64,000 nucleotides of DNA, from contig MGWK01000041.1 in NCBI GenBank assembly GCA_001800975.1, forward strand, positions 9,956 to 73,955, given 5' to 3'. The notes beneath the pieces were generated by a model. The model did not search any database and had not been told where the DNA came from. It was given only the letters and a program-made list of their open reading frames with translations. A program made the position numbers and the translations under genes. This document shows positions 25,361 through 34,917 of the stretch, one piece after another; the stretch's first letter is position 1; every line of letters starts with the position of its first letter. The DNA comes from Flavobacteria bacterium RIFCSPLOWO2_12_FULL_35_11 (lineage in GTDB: Bacteria > Bacteroidota > Bacteroidia > Flavobacteriales > Flavobacteriaceae).

Positions 25361-25392
25361 TTGCCTATTTTTCTGAATTGATTGTATCTTTG
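25361..25392 (+). promoter_or_regulatory. lysS promoter
   Basis: TTG (25361-25363) and TATCTTTG (25385-25392) separated by 21 bases match the Flavobacterium promoter form TTG-N17-23-TAnnTTTG, 38 bases before the lysS ATG. Confidence 0.65.
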
Positions 25393-25430
25393 CACCCTAT
25401 CAACAAAAAGTAATTATAAAACACCTTGAA

Positions 25431-27128
25431 ATGCAATTATCGCCACTTGAAATAATAAGAAGAGAATCCTTGCAAAAGTTACGCGAATTGGGCATAAACC
25501 CTTATCCTGCTGAAGAATTTAAAACCACCACAACCATAAAGGAAATCTTGACAAACTTTGAGGGTTTTGAAGGTAAAGAAGTTGTTTTGGCTGGAAGAAT
25601 GATGAGCAGAAGAATTATGGGAAAAGCCTCTTTTGCCGAGTTAAAAGATGCCAGCGGAAGAATGCAAATTTACATCAACCGTGATGAAATTTCATCTGAT
25701 GCTGAAGGAACAATGTACAACACCGTATTCAAAAAATTATTGGATATGGGCGATATTATTGGCATTAAAGGCGAAGTTTTTAAAACGAAAGTTGGTGAGG
25801 AATCTATAAATGTAAAGGAGCTTACGGTGTTGTCAAAAAGTTTGCGTCCGCTTCCTGTGGTTAAAACGGATGCTGACGGAAAAGTGCACGATGCTTTTTC
25901 TGATGCCGAGTTAAGATATCGCCAGCGTTATGTGGATTTAATTGTTAACGATCACGTAAAAGAAACTTTTATAAAACGCACAAAAATTACGAATTCCATC
26001 CGCGATTTCTTCAACAAACGCGATTATTTGGAAGTGGAAACACCAATATTACAGCCAATTCCGGGTGGCGCTGCTGCACGTCCTTTTAAAACGCATCACA
26101 ATGCCTTGGATATGCCTTTGTATTTGCGAATTGCCAACGAATTGTATCTAAAAAGGTTGATTGTTGGCGGATTTGATGCTGTTTATGAGTTCTCCAAAGA
26201 TTTCAGAAATGAAGGAATGGACAGAACCCACAATCCCGAATTTACCGTGATGGAATTGTATGTGGCCTACAAAGATTACCATTGGATGATGAATATGACC
26301 GAGGAGCTGCTGGAAAAAGTTGCGATGGACAGCAATGGAACCACCGAAGTTAAAATAGGTGAAAATATGGTGAGTTTTAAAGCGCCTTATCCAAGAGTGC
26401 CCATTTTGGAAGCCATAAAAATACATACCGGTTTTGATGTTGCCGGAATGGATGAAAATTCCTTGAAAGAAGTTTGCAAAAAAGTGGGTGTTGCCGTTGA
26501 TGAAACGATGGGCGTTGGTAAATTGATTGATGAATTATTCGGATCAAAATGCGAACACCACTATATTCAGCCAACATTTATTACCGATTATCCGAAAGAA
26601 ATGAGTCCGCTCACCAAAGAGCACCGTTCCAATCCGGCCTTAACCGAGCGTTTCGAATTGATGGTAAACGGCAAGGAATTGGCAAATGCCTATTCTGAGT
26701 TAAATGACCCGATAGAACAACGCGAACGTTTTGAAGAGCAGTTAAAATTAACCGAAAAAGGCGATGACGAAGCGATGTTTATTGACCAGGACTTTTTGCG
26801 CGCTTTGGAATACGGAATGCCACCAACATCGGGAATTGGCATTGGGATTGACCGTTTGGTGATGTTTATGACCAACAACAGTTCCATTCAGGAAGTTTTG
26901 TTTTTTCCGCAGATGAGACCAGAAAAAAAAGCGGTTGAAATGAGCGAGGATGAAAAAGCAATTTTCAACCTATTAAAAACGAATTCCCCAATGCTGTTAA
27001 ACGACTTAAAAACACAATCGGGCTTCAGCAATAAAAAATGGGACAAAACCATTAAAGATTTGACCAAGAGAAACTTAGCGAAAATAAACAACACAGAAGA
27101 AGGTTTGTTTGTTGAGCTGGGGAAATAA
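25431..27128 (+). CDS. lysS: Lysyl-tRNA synthetase, class II
   Basis: A 565-residue class II aminoacyl-tRNA synthetase that charges tRNA-Lys. The N-terminal OB-fold anticodon-binding domain contains VVLAGRMMSRRIMGKASFAE. Class II motif 1 (LEVETPILQPIPGG), motif 2 (FRNEGMDRTHNPEFT) and motif 3 (GIGIGIDRLVMF) are all intact. Beyond motif 3 the protein carries about 70 extra residues after FFPQMRPE, with a helical, winged-helix-like composition (SEDEKAIFNLLKTNSPMLLN ... KWDKTIKDLTKRNL). This makes it longer than the ~500-residue standard form, as in other Bacteroidota. It is monocistronic with its own promoter and terminator. Confidence 0.96.
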   Translation: MQLSPLEIIRRESLQKLRELGINPYPAEEFKTTTTIKEILTNFEGFEGKEVVLAGRMMSRRIMGKASFAELKDASGRMQIYINRDEISSDAEGTMYNTVFKKLLDMGDIIGIKGEVFKTKVGEESINVKELTVLSKSLRPLPVVKTDADGKVHDAFSDAELRYRQRYVDLIVNDHVKETFIKRTKITNSIRDFFNKRDYLEVETPILQPIPGGAAARPFKTHHNALDMPLYLRIANELYLKRLIVGGFDAVYEFSKDFRNEGMDRTHNPEFTVMELYVAYKDYHWMMNMTEELLEKVAMDSNGTTEVKIGENMVSFKAPYPRVPILEAIKIHTGFDVAGMDENSLKEVCKKVGVAVDETMGVGKLIDELFGSKCEHHYIQPTFITDYPKEMSPLTKEHRSNPALTERFELMVNGKELANAYSELNDPIEQRERFEEQLKLTEKGDDEAMFIDQDFLRALEYGMPPTSGIGIGIDRLVMFMTNNSSIQEVLFFPQMRPEKKAVEMSEDEKAIFNLLKTNSPMLLNDLKTQSGFSNKKWDKTIKDLTKRNLAKINNTEEGLFVELGK

Positions 27129-27167
27129 AAAAAACAGCTTGATTTAATTTATCATTTCAACATAAAT

Positions 27168-27202
27168 AAAAAAGGAATTGCTTAACTGCAGTTCCTTTTT
27201 TT
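27168..27202 (+). terminator. lysS terminator
   Basis: The stem AAAAAAGGAA-T-TGC / GCA-G-TTCCTTTTTT followed by T-rich sequence lies about 40 bases after the stop. Confidence 0.75.
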
Positions 27203-27332
27203 GTTGAAATAGATAGCAGATTTTAGCAGATATCTGCACATTCTTGGTCACAAATTCGTCAATTAGTTTTTCAAAATTTTTCATGAAATATGGGATTTCA
27301 CCAATTTTAAGGTTTTTTTGTATATTGGTCTT

Positions 27333-27776
27333 ATGAAAAGAACTTTTATCTCCATTATTTTAATTTTATTGCTATTTTCAAGTGCCTTGCAAGCGCAAGA
27401 AGCTACAGAAAAAAACTACCCTACTTTTAGTGCTTTTTTAGCTGAACAAAACAACAAAATTTCAAAGGTTGAAAATGGCCACAGCCTTACTGAAGTGAAA
27501 GAAATTATGGGTTCTCCAATTATTGTAAAAGTTCCAAAAACAGGAAAAATGAAAGCTTTAAGCCAATTATTCAAACAACCAGAATTTACAATAAAGGCCA
27601 ATGATAAAGCCAAAAATGAAATAACTATTTTATGGTATTTCACAACGCCTAAAAATGAGGACGGCATTGTTTCAAGGTCGGAATGCACGCCAGTTATTGT
27701 TAGAAATGATAGTGTGGCTGGAAAAGGCATTAAATTTTATATGAATTTTGTGAAAACAGCGCAAATCCGTTTTTAA
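27333..27776 (+). CDS. Small exported protein, possibly BamE/SmpA-like fold
   Basis: A 147-residue protein from the ATG at 27333 (an in-frame TTG at 27318 is less likely because the signal peptide starts at MKRTF). The signal peptide covers about residues 1-22, cut after LQAQ. The mature part has GHSLTEVKEIMGSPI, which resembles the G-x-s/t-x2-E-V-x3-G-x-P turn of SmpA/OmlA (BamE-like) domains, and then ITILWYFTTPKNED. I do not recognise it as a named family and give no function. It stands alone between the lysS terminator and a lipoprotein gene. Confidence 0.6.
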   Translation: MKRTFISIILILLLFSSALQAQEATEKNYPTFSAFLAEQNNKISKVENGHSLTEVKEIMGSPIIVKVPKTGKMKALSQLFKQPEFTIKANDKAKNEITILWYFTTPKNEDGIVSRSECTPVIVRNDSVAGKGIKFYMNFVKTAQIRF

Positions 27777-27920
27777 TTAAAAAAAAAGCAGCAGCCTATA
27801 ATAAAGCTAAAATCTTAAATCTCATTTTTCTTTATTCTTTAATGATAATAATCATCTTAGTTCTTGATAACCATCAGGTTACACATGTAGTTTCTTAAAT
27901 AACTTTAGGTAAAACTTACT

Positions 27921-28361
27921 ATGATGAAAACAATTCTCAAACATTTAAGATTGGTTTCCGTATTTATTGCAATTACCTTTTTTATCCAAAGTTGCAACGT
28001 ATACCATTCAAGTACGGCCAGTATTGATGAAGCCGTGCAATCTAATAACAAAATAAAATTAGTTTCAGCAACAGATGACACTTATGTCTTCGAGGAATTG
28101 CGAAGAGAAAATGGCAACATATACGGAATCGCAAAAAGGAATTCACCTACCGCAAAGTTATTGTCATCCCAAGTTTCTGAAGACTATAAAAATGATAAAT
28201 ATGTAAAAATAGCATTGACAAATGAACAATTGAAAGAGATACATCTTCAAAACAAAACAATGTCAACTTTAGGTACAATAGCAATTCCAGTTGTTGCTAT
28301 CGGCGTAATTGGGATTATATTTATTGCTCATACTCTTAATACAATTTTTTTAAACTTTTAA
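27921..28361 (+). CDS. Hypothetical lipoprotein with C-terminal membrane helix
   Basis: A 146-residue protein with a signal peptide ending in the lipobox FIQSC (Cys25). A short beta-rich middle follows (KIKLVSATDDTYVFEELRRE, NGNIYGIAKRNS), then YVKIALTNEQLKEIHLQNKT, and a C-terminal hydrophobic helix (about 123-140). The combination of an N-terminal lipid anchor and a C-terminal helix is seen in small Bacteroidota envelope proteins, but I cannot name a function. It shares no evident operon with its neighbours: gaps are 144 bases before and about 210 after. Confidence 0.65.
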   Translation: MMKTILKHLRLVSVFIAITFFIQSCNVYHSSTASIDEAVQSNNKIKLVSATDDTYVFEELRRENGNIYGIAKRNSPTAKLLSSQVSEDYKNDKYVKIALTNEQLKEIHLQNKTMSTLGTIAIPVVAIGVIGIIFIAHTLNTIFLNF

Positions 28362-28442
28362 AATTTAAATTCCATTTTTCAATCATCACTATTGTATTAC
28401 AATAATGATTTCAACAATGTAATTCAAAGAATTTTAGAGCCG

Positions 28443-28470
28443 CTTATTCGTTATTTAAAACGAATAATAA
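28443..28470. repeat. Inverted repeat in the gap before the M3 peptidase gene
   Basis: TTATTCGTT/AACGAATAA with a 6-base loop. The surrounding 210-base gap (28362-28572) also has an ATTGTA/TACAAT dyad near 28395. Nothing else is recognisable; either hairpin could end transcription of the upstream gene. Confidence 0.4.
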
Positions 28471-28572
28471 ATTATCATTGATACAAATTATTGCTTTTAA
28501 ATAATTAAATTTGAGAAATTAACAGCCAAGCTTGATGATAAAAGTAAGCTTCCTAAAAAATTTAACCTAATT

Positions 28573-30735
28573 ATGAATAAATATTTCTCATCTCTAACTT
28601 TAAAGTCAGTTATTTTTTGCACTTTAATAGTTTCTGTTACTTTTGCGCAAAACAAAGAAAAAGCGGCAACTATGCAAAACGACAATGTGTTATTAGAAAA
28701 ATGGACTGGCCCTTATGGCGGCGTTCCTTCTTTTGACAAAATGAATGTTCAGGATATTAAACCTGCTTTGGAAAAAGGTATGGCTTTAAATTTGGAAGAA
28801 ATTGATGCCATTACCAGCAATCCAGAAGCACCAACTTTTGAAAACACCATTGTGATGATGGAAAAATCGGGAGAAGTTCTCGATTGCGTTTTTAAATACT
28901 ACGGAATTTGGAGCGCTAATTTATCTTCACCGGAGTTCAGAAAAATTCAGGGAGAAATGGCGCCGATATTGTCGGAGTTTAGCTCAAAAATCTCCCAAAA
29001 CAAAAAGTTATTCGAAAGAATTAAAACGGTTTACGAAAATTCTTTGAAAAATCCGTTAGAAGCAGACCAACAAAGAGTTACCAAACTTATTTATGAAAGA
29101 TTTGCCATGGATGGCGCAGAATTGGATGACGTTAAAAAAGCGCGTTACGCCGCCATTAACAAAGAACTTTCTTCAATTTACACCAATTTTTCAAACAATA
29201 TTTTAGCCGACGAAGAAAATTATGTGGTTTACTTAACAAAAGACCAATTAAGCGGATTGTCGGAATCCATGATTAAAGCAGCAGAAAAAGCAGCCAAAGA
29301 TAAAGGTCGCGAAGGCGAATATGCCATTACAAATACACGATCTTCCATGGCGCCTTTCTTAACCTATTCGGATGAAAGAGCATTGCGTGAAAAAGTTTGG
29401 AAAAACTACTATTCTCGCTGCGATAATGGGGATCAATTTGACAATAACGAAAATGTGGCTAAAATTCTGAGATTAAGAAAAGAACGCGTTGCCCTTTTAG
29501 GATTTGATAATTACGCCGAATGGCGCCTGCAAAATAGAATGGCTAAAACGCCCGAAAACGCCATGGCGCTCATGAATGCCGTTTGGCCTTCGGCTATTGC
29601 AAGAGTTAAAGAAGAAGTTGCTGATATGCAAGCAATTGCTAACAAAAATAATGACAATATTATCATTGAACCTTGGGATTATCAGTATTATTCAGAAAAG
29701 GTAAGAAAAGAAAAATACGATTTGGACTCAGATGAAGTAAAGCAATATTTGCAATTGGATAAATTGACCCAAGCTTTATTTTTTGTGGCCGATGAACTAT
29801 TTAATTTTAAGTTTACGCCGGTGCCGGCTGGAACTGTACCTGTATTTCATGAAGATGTGAAAGTTTGGGAAGTGACCAACAAATCAACTGGCGAACATAT
29901 TGGTGTATGGTACTTAGATCCTTTTGCGCGACAAGGCAAAAGATCTGGTGCTTGGGCAACAACCTATAGAGACTTTTCAACATTCGACGGAAAAAAAACC
30001 GTATTGGGCTCTAACAATTCAAATTTTGTAAAATCAAGTCCGGGCGAACCTGTATTGGTTTCTTGGGATGATGCTACAACGTTTTTACACGAATTTGGCC
30101 ATGCCTTGCATTTCTTTTCTGCCAATGTAAAATATCCAATACTTAACAGCGGCGTAAGAGATTATACTGAATTTCAATCTCAAGTTTTGGAGCGTTGGCT
30201 ATCTACCGATAAAGTGATTAATCAATTTTTGGTTCATTATAAAACCGGTGAGGCAATTCCAGCAGCTTTGGTTGCGAAAATTAAAAAATCTTCAACCTTT
30301 AATCAGGGATTCTCAACCACCGAATATTTGGCTTCTGCCATAATGGACATGAAATTTCATTTGGCTGATCCAACAAATATAGATATAGATGCCTTTGAAA
30401 GAGAAACCTTGGCTGAAATGAATATGCCAAAAGAATTGGTAATGCGCCATCGCACGCCTCATTTTGGCCATGTTTTTTCAGGAGAAGGATATGCTACTGC
30501 TTATTACGGTTATATGTGGGCTGATGTGCTTACCGCAGATGCTGCAGAAGCTTTTGAAGAAGCACCGGGAGGATTTTATGACAAAGAATTGGCTGCAAAA
30601 ATGGTAAAATATTTATTCGCGCCAAGAAATTCCGTTGAACCTGCAGAAGCATTTAGACAATTTCGAGGAAGAGATGCAACCATTGACGCCTTGTTGCGAG
30701 ATCGTGGCTTTCCGGTTCCTAAATCGAAAATCTAA
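28573..30735 (+). CDS. dcp: Exported M3 family peptidyl-dipeptidase (Dcp-like)
   Basis: A 720-residue zinc peptidase. An N-terminal signal peptide (about residues 1-25, cut after TFAQ) sends it to the periplasm. The catalytic motif HEFGHALH is at about 506-513, followed by the downstream Glu of the M3 active site in YTEFQSQVLERW. HRTPHFGHVFSGEGYATAYYGYMW near the C-terminus is the characteristic substrate-binding His/Tyr loop of the M3 family. Dcp enzymes release C-terminal dipeptides from oligopeptides. Length agrees with the ~680-residue E. coli Dcp plus leader. It is followed by a strong terminator and begins a row of exported peptidase genes. Confidence 0.93.
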   Translation: MNKYFSSLTLKSVIFCTLIVSVTFAQNKEKAATMQNDNVLLEKWTGPYGGVPSFDKMNVQDIKPALEKGMALNLEEIDAITSNPEAPTFENTIVMMEKSGEVLDCVFKYYGIWSANLSSPEFRKIQGEMAPILSEFSSKISQNKKLFERIKTVYENSLKNPLEADQQRVTKLIYERFAMDGAELDDVKKARYAAINKELSSIYTNFSNNILADEENYVVYLTKDQLSGLSESMIKAAEKAAKDKGREGEYAITNTRSSMAPFLTYSDERALREKVWKNYYSRCDNGDQFDNNENVAKILRLRKERVALLGFDNYAEWRLQNRMAKTPENAMALMNAVWPSAIARVKEEVADMQAIANKNNDNIIIEPWDYQYYSEKVRKEKYDLDSDEVKQYLQLDKLTQALFFVADELFNFKFTPVPAGTVPVFHEDVKVWEVTNKSTGEHIGVWYLDPFARQGKRSGAWATTYRDFSTFDGKKTVLGSNNSNFVKSSPGEPVLVSWDDATTFLHEFGHALHFFSANVKYPILNSGVRDYTEFQSQVLERWLSTDKVINQFLVHYKTGEAIPAALVAKIKKSSTFNQGFSTTEYLASAIMDMKFHLADPTNIDIDAFERETLAEMNMPKELVMRHRTPHFGHVFSGEGYATAYYGYMWADVLTADAAEAFEEAPGGFYDKELAAKMVKYLFAPRNSVEPAEAFRQFRGRDATIDALLRDRGFPVPKSKI

Positions 30736-30746
30736 CTAAAAAATTT

Positions 30747-30780
30747 AAAAAGGGATTGCAGCAATGCAGTTCCTTTTTTT
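30747..30780 (+). terminator. Terminator of the M3 peptidase gene
   Basis: AAAAAGGGATTGCA pairs with TGCAGTTCCTTTTT (two mismatches), followed by T-rich sequence. Confidence 0.75.
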
Positions 30781-30850
30781 CTTTTATACTTATTGAAAAT
30801 TTTGTATCTTGTATAGTCAAATTTGTGTTTTTAACTTAAACTTGTTAACC

Positions 30851-32146
30851 ATGATAAAACAGGTATCTTTTTCAGCCAGAAAATCCTTAATCACTTCATT
30901 TTTTTTAGGTCTATTTATTATCGGATTTCAAAATTCCGGTTACGCAACCAATATAATTCTCAATGATACCATTGGATTTAATGAATATAGAGGAAGCGTT
31001 ATAGACAGCAAAACCAAAAAGCCATTGGAATTTGCAACACTGTTAATTAATGGAACAAATATAAGTACCATTACAAATACGCAAGGTAATTTTTTATTGA
31101 AAGTCCCAAAAAAATATACAAACCGCAGGGTTACTGTTTCATTTTTGGGCTATACCAGTAAAGTGATCAGTTTATCTGATTTTGATAAGGACAATACCAC
31201 CATTAAACTCGAAACATATATAGAAGAGCTTTCCGAAGTAAAAATAAATATTAAAGATGCAACTTCTTTAGTACAGGAAATGCTCAAAAGAAAAGGCGAC
31301 AATTATTATAACGACGACCTTAAAATGACTTCATTTTATAGGGAAACCATAAAAAAAAGGAGAACTTATGTGTCACTGTCGGAAGCTGTGGTTGAAATTT
31401 ATAAGCAACCTTATACCACAGACAGAAGCGATATTTTAAAAATATATAAAGCGCGCAAAAGCACCGATTACAACAAATTGGACACGGTGGCTTTTAAACT
31501 CCGGGGTGGTCCATTTAACACCTTATATGTCGACATTATGAAAAATACATCGATGTTATTTGACGAAAATATGGTCGATGTTTATGACTTTACTTTTGAC
31601 AATTCCACAAAAATTGACAACAGACTTATTCATGTCGTAAATTTTAAACAAAAAAGATACGTTACCGATCCATTATTTTATGGAAAATTATATATTGATG
31701 CACAAACATTGGCTTTAACCAATGCCAAATTTTATTTAAATCTTGATAACAAGCAAAAAGCCAGCAAATTTTTTATCATAAAAAAACCTAAAGATGCCGA
31801 TGTGCTTCCAATTGAAGCCTATTATCAGGTTGAATATCGGGAAAAAGAAGGCAAATGGTATTATGGCTACAGCAGAATTCAACTCGGATTTAAAATTGAT
31901 TGGACTAAAAAATGGTTTAACACCCTTTATTATACAACTATTGAAATGGCAGTTACCGATTGGGAAAAAAGCGACGTTAGCCAACTTCCGAAACTAAAAG
32001 ACCGTTTAAGACCTTCCGTAATTATGAGCGACAATACTTCCGGATTTAAAGATCCCGAATTTTGGGGCGCTTATAACGTAATTGAACCCGATAAACCTAT
32101 TGAATCCGCCATTGAAAAAATTCAAAAGCAACTCAAAAAAGATTGA
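30851..32146 (+). CDS. Carboxypeptidase-like regulatory domain envelope protein
   Basis: A protein of about 431 residues from the ATG at 30851 (an in-frame TTG at 30809 would add 14). A signal peptide precedes NIILNDTIG. The first 110 mature residues form a CarboxypepD_reg-like beta-sandwich, with YRGSVIDSKTKKPLEFATLL, TNTQGNFLLKVP and VSFLGYTSKVISL, as found at the N-terminus of TonB-dependent receptors. The rest is a beta-rich domain with FYRETIKKRRTYVSLSEAVV (DUF5686-like start) but no beta-barrel plug. Function is unknown. It likely acts at the cell surface or periplasm. Confidence 0.8.
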   Translation: MIKQVSFSARKSLITSFFLGLFIIGFQNSGYATNIILNDTIGFNEYRGSVIDSKTKKPLEFATLLINGTNISTITNTQGNFLLKVPKKYTNRRVTVSFLGYTSKVISLSDFDKDNTTIKLETYIEELSEVKINIKDATSLVQEMLKRKGDNYYNDDLKMTSFYRETIKKRRTYVSLSEAVVEIYKQPYTTDRSDILKIYKARKSTDYNKLDTVAFKLRGGPFNTLYVDIMKNTSMLFDENMVDVYDFTFDNSTKIDNRLIHVVNFKQKRYVTDPLFYGKLYIDAQTLALTNAKFYLNLDNKQKASKFFIIKKPKDADVLPIEAYYQVEYREKEGKWYYGYSRIQLGFKIDWTKKWFNTLYYTTIEMAVTDWEKSDVSQLPKLKDRLRPSVIMSDNTSGFKDPEFWGAYNVIEPDKPIESAIEKIQKQLKKD

Positions 32147-32178
32147 TAAAAATTAAATAATATCTTTCAAGATTACCT

Positions 32179-32216
32179 AATGAAAGCAGTGAATATGTTC
32201 GCTGCTTTCATTTTTT
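32179..32216 (+). terminator. Terminator after the carboxypeptidase-regulatory-domain gene
   Basis: AATGAAAGCAG pairs with CTGCTTTCATT, followed by a T-run. Confidence 0.75.
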
Positions 32217-32354
32217 AAAATAATTAATTCCAATTTTCAACTCATAATATTTGTTGAATATTCTATTTTCTTTAACAAAAATTTAAGAATAATTACCATG
32301 CGCTTTTCTATCTTAGAATCTTATTAATCAACAATAATCAAACAATTAATTCTT

Positions 32355-34859
32355 ATGACAAAACGATTTTTAACCGGCTTATTAACGTTCCTGTTAGTAG
32401 TTGGGATTTCCCCTAATGCCGAAGCCCAAAAAAAGAAAAAAGGAAAAGAGGAGCCTGCTGCCGACGCTCCTGCTCCAAAACCTAAAAAAAATGTCATTGA
32501 ACCTTATGGCAAAGTAATTACTGCGGATGCAAAAACCGATGAAGGTTTATTTAAAGTTCATTTTATTGATGATGCCTATCTATTCGAAATTCCCGATTCA
32601 TTGCTTGAAAGAGAAATGCTAATGGTTACGCGCATTGCTAAAAATACTTCAAATGAACAAAGTTTTGGAGGAGAAGAAACAGATACCCAAGTTTTGCGCT
32701 GGCAAAAAAAAGACAAACAAATTTTATTGCGGGTAGTTTCACATAATATTGTTGCCAATGAAGAACTTCCTGTTCATGAAGCGGTCGTAAATTCAAATTT
32801 TGAACCTGTTTTATTTGCATTTCCAATTAAAGCCTTCAACAACGATAAAACTTCGACAGTAATTGATGTTACGGAACTATTTACTACCGATGTGAAACCG
32901 TTGGGCTTGCCAGAATATGTTAGAAAACAATATAAAATCACAAAACTTGAACCTAAAAATTCATTTATCGAAAGCATAAAAAGTTATCCCCTAAACATTG
33001 AATTGCGTCATGTAAAAACCTATTCTGCCAGTGAACCGCCTTCAAATTCGAGTACCGGAATGGTTTCTGTTGAAATGAACAATTCAATGGTTTTATTGCC
33101 GAAAGTTCCCATGAAAAGAAGAATTTTTGACGAAAGGGTTGGTTGGTTTACCAGCAGTCAGACAGATTATGGTTCCGAAGCCCAAAAAAGCGAAAAAGTG
33201 ACCTATTTAGACAGATGGCGATTGGAAGTAAAAGACGAAGATCTTGAAAAATTTAAAAAAGGCGAATTGGTTGAGCCAAAAAAACAGATTGTTTATTACA
33301 TAGACAGAGCCACCCCAAAAAAATGGGTGAAATATATAAAACAAGGTATTGAAGATTGGCAAGTTGCCTTTGAAGCTGCAGGATTTAAAAATGCGATTAT
33401 CGCAAAAGATCCGCCTACAAAAGAGGAAGACCCGGAATGGAGCCCTGAAGATGCACGCTATTCTGTGGTAAGGTATTTGGCTTCCCCTATTCCAAATGCA
33501 AATGGCCCTCACGTAAGTGACCCTCGATCTGGAGAAATTTTGGAATCTGACATTAACTGGTACCACAATGTGATGAGTTTATTGCAAGGTTGGTTTTTTG
33601 TCCAAACCGCCGCTATAAATCCCGAAGCGCAAACAGCTGAATTTAAGGATGAAGTTATGGGTGAATTAATTAAATTCGTTTCTTCCCATGAAGTTGGTCA
33701 TACTTTAGGATTGCCGCATAATATGGGAAGCAGTTGCGCTTATGCAGTCGACTCACTTCGTTCAGCCGCTTTTACCAAAAAATTTGGGACTGCGCCGTCT
33801 ATTATGGATTATGCACGTTTTAATTATATCGCACAGCCAGGAGACAAAGGCGTTGCCCTAATGCCAAATATTGGTGTTTATGACAAATATGCGATGAGCT
33901 GGGGCTATCGCCCAATTTTGGATGCAATCACTGCAGAAGATGAAAAAGAAACATTGGATAGCTGGATTTTAAAACACGCCGGTGACCCATTATATCGTTT
34001 TGGACATCAACAAGCCGGTGATGTAGTTGACCCAAGTTCCCAAACTGAAGATTTAGGCGATAATGCCATTAAAGCAAGTGCTTATGGTATTGCAAACTTA
34101 AAGCTAATAGTGCCAAACTTAATAAAATGGACTGCTGAAAAAGGCAAAAATTACGATGATCTGGAAACTATGTATGGCCATGTATTGTCACAATTTGGCA
34201 GATATATGGGACATGTGTCATCAAACTTGGGAGGTGTTTATGAAAACTATAAAACTTATGACCAACAAGGTGCGGTTTATACCTACGTAGATAAAAATCA
34301 TCAAAAAGAATGTTTAAAATTTGTAAATAAGGAATTGTTTGAAACTCCAACTTGGTTAATTGACAAAGATATTATTGGAAGAACTGAATATTCTGGGGTG
34401 ACTGAGCGGGTTAGAGCAACTCAAGTAAGAACCTTAAACAATATTCTGGATCTTGGAAGAATGATGAGAATGATTGAGAACGAAACTTTAAATGGTTCAA
34501 ATTCATACTCATTAATTTCTATGATAAATGATTTACAAAGCGGTATTTGGTCTGAGTTAAACACAGGTAAAAATATTGACACTTACCGAAGAAATTTACA
34601 AAGAGCTTATGTTGACAGGTTAGGTTATTTAATGACTGCTAAAGACATTAAACCAAGCGGCAGAAATTCAAGTTATGTTAAAACCACCATTGTAACTGTA
34701 AATGAATCTGATATTGTTGCGGTTGTTCGTGGAGAATTAAATCGTGTGAAAGCTGCTGCACAAAGAGCTGCGCTTGCCACAACCAATACCAACACTAAAT
34801 ATCATTTGCAGGATATTGCCAAACGTGTTGATGGATTTTTAGATCCGAAATCATTATAA
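32355..34859 (+). CDS. Exported zinc metalloprotease (DUF5117/DUF4953 family)
   Basis: An 834-residue exported protein with a signal peptide (cut near NAEAQ), then a Lys/Pro/Ala-rich linker. The DUF5118/DUF5117 region (about 60-330) contains EREMLMVTRIAK and VTYLDRWRLEVKD. The catalytic domain has HEVGHTLGLPHNM at about 444-456, the extended HExxHxxGxxH zinc motif of metzincins, followed by SIMDYARFNY (Met-turn region). These large putative proteases are widespread in Bacteroidota; substrates are unknown. A bidirectional terminator follows. Together with dcp and the M49-like gene it forms a peptidase-rich block. Confidence 0.9.
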   Translation: MTKRFLTGLLTFLLVVGISPNAEAQKKKKGKEEPAADAPAPKPKKNVIEPYGKVITADAKTDEGLFKVHFIDDAYLFEIPDSLLEREMLMVTRIAKNTSNEQSFGGEETDTQVLRWQKKDKQILLRVVSHNIVANEELPVHEAVVNSNFEPVLFAFPIKAFNNDKTSTVIDVTELFTTDVKPLGLPEYVRKQYKITKLEPKNSFIESIKSYPLNIELRHVKTYSASEPPSNSSTGMVSVEMNNSMVLLPKVPMKRRIFDERVGWFTSSQTDYGSEAQKSEKVTYLDRWRLEVKDEDLEKFKKGELVEPKKQIVYYIDRATPKKWVKYIKQGIEDWQVAFEAAGFKNAIIAKDPPTKEEDPEWSPEDARYSVVRYLASPIPNANGPHVSDPRSGEILESDINWYHNVMSLLQGWFFVQTAAINPEAQTAEFKDEVMGELIKFVSSHEVGHTLGLPHNMGSSCAYAVDSLRSAAFTKKFGTAPSIMDYARFNYIAQPGDKGVALMPNIGVYDKYAMSWGYRPILDAITAEDEKETLDSWILKHAGDPLYRFGHQQAGDVVDPSSQTEDLGDNAIKASAYGIANLKLIVPNLIKWTAEKGKNYDDLETMYGHVLSQFGRYMGHVSSNLGGVYENYKTYDQQGAVYTYVDKNHQKECLKFVNKELFETPTWLIDKDIIGRTEYSGVTERVRATQVRTLNNILDLGRMMRMIENETLNGSNSYSLISMINDLQSGIWSELNTGKNIDTYRRNLQRAYVDRLGYLMTAKDIKPSGRNSSYVKTTIVTVNESDIVAVVRGELNRVKAAAQRAALATTNTNTKYHLQDIAKRVDGFLDPKSL

Positions 34860-34866
34860 TAGTTAT

Positions 34867-34898
34867 AAAAAAAGAGCCTTCGATGAAGGCTCTTTTTT
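34867..34898. terminator. Bidirectional terminator
   Basis: AAAAAAAGAGCCTTC / GAAGGCTCTTTTTT, a perfect stem with a 3-base loop, between the convergent DUF5117 and M49-like genes. Confidence 0.85.
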
Positions 34899-34917
34899 CT
34901 TAATAATTAGTTCATTA

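Noticed and set aside
27226-27237. GCAGATATCTGC palindrome as an operator
   Set aside because: It is a single short palindrome without a matching second site or promoter geometry; chance or repeat debris is as likely.
34867-34898. Small RNA or riboswitch
   Set aside because: A simple perfect stem with A and T tracts between convergent genes is fully explained as a bidirectional terminator.
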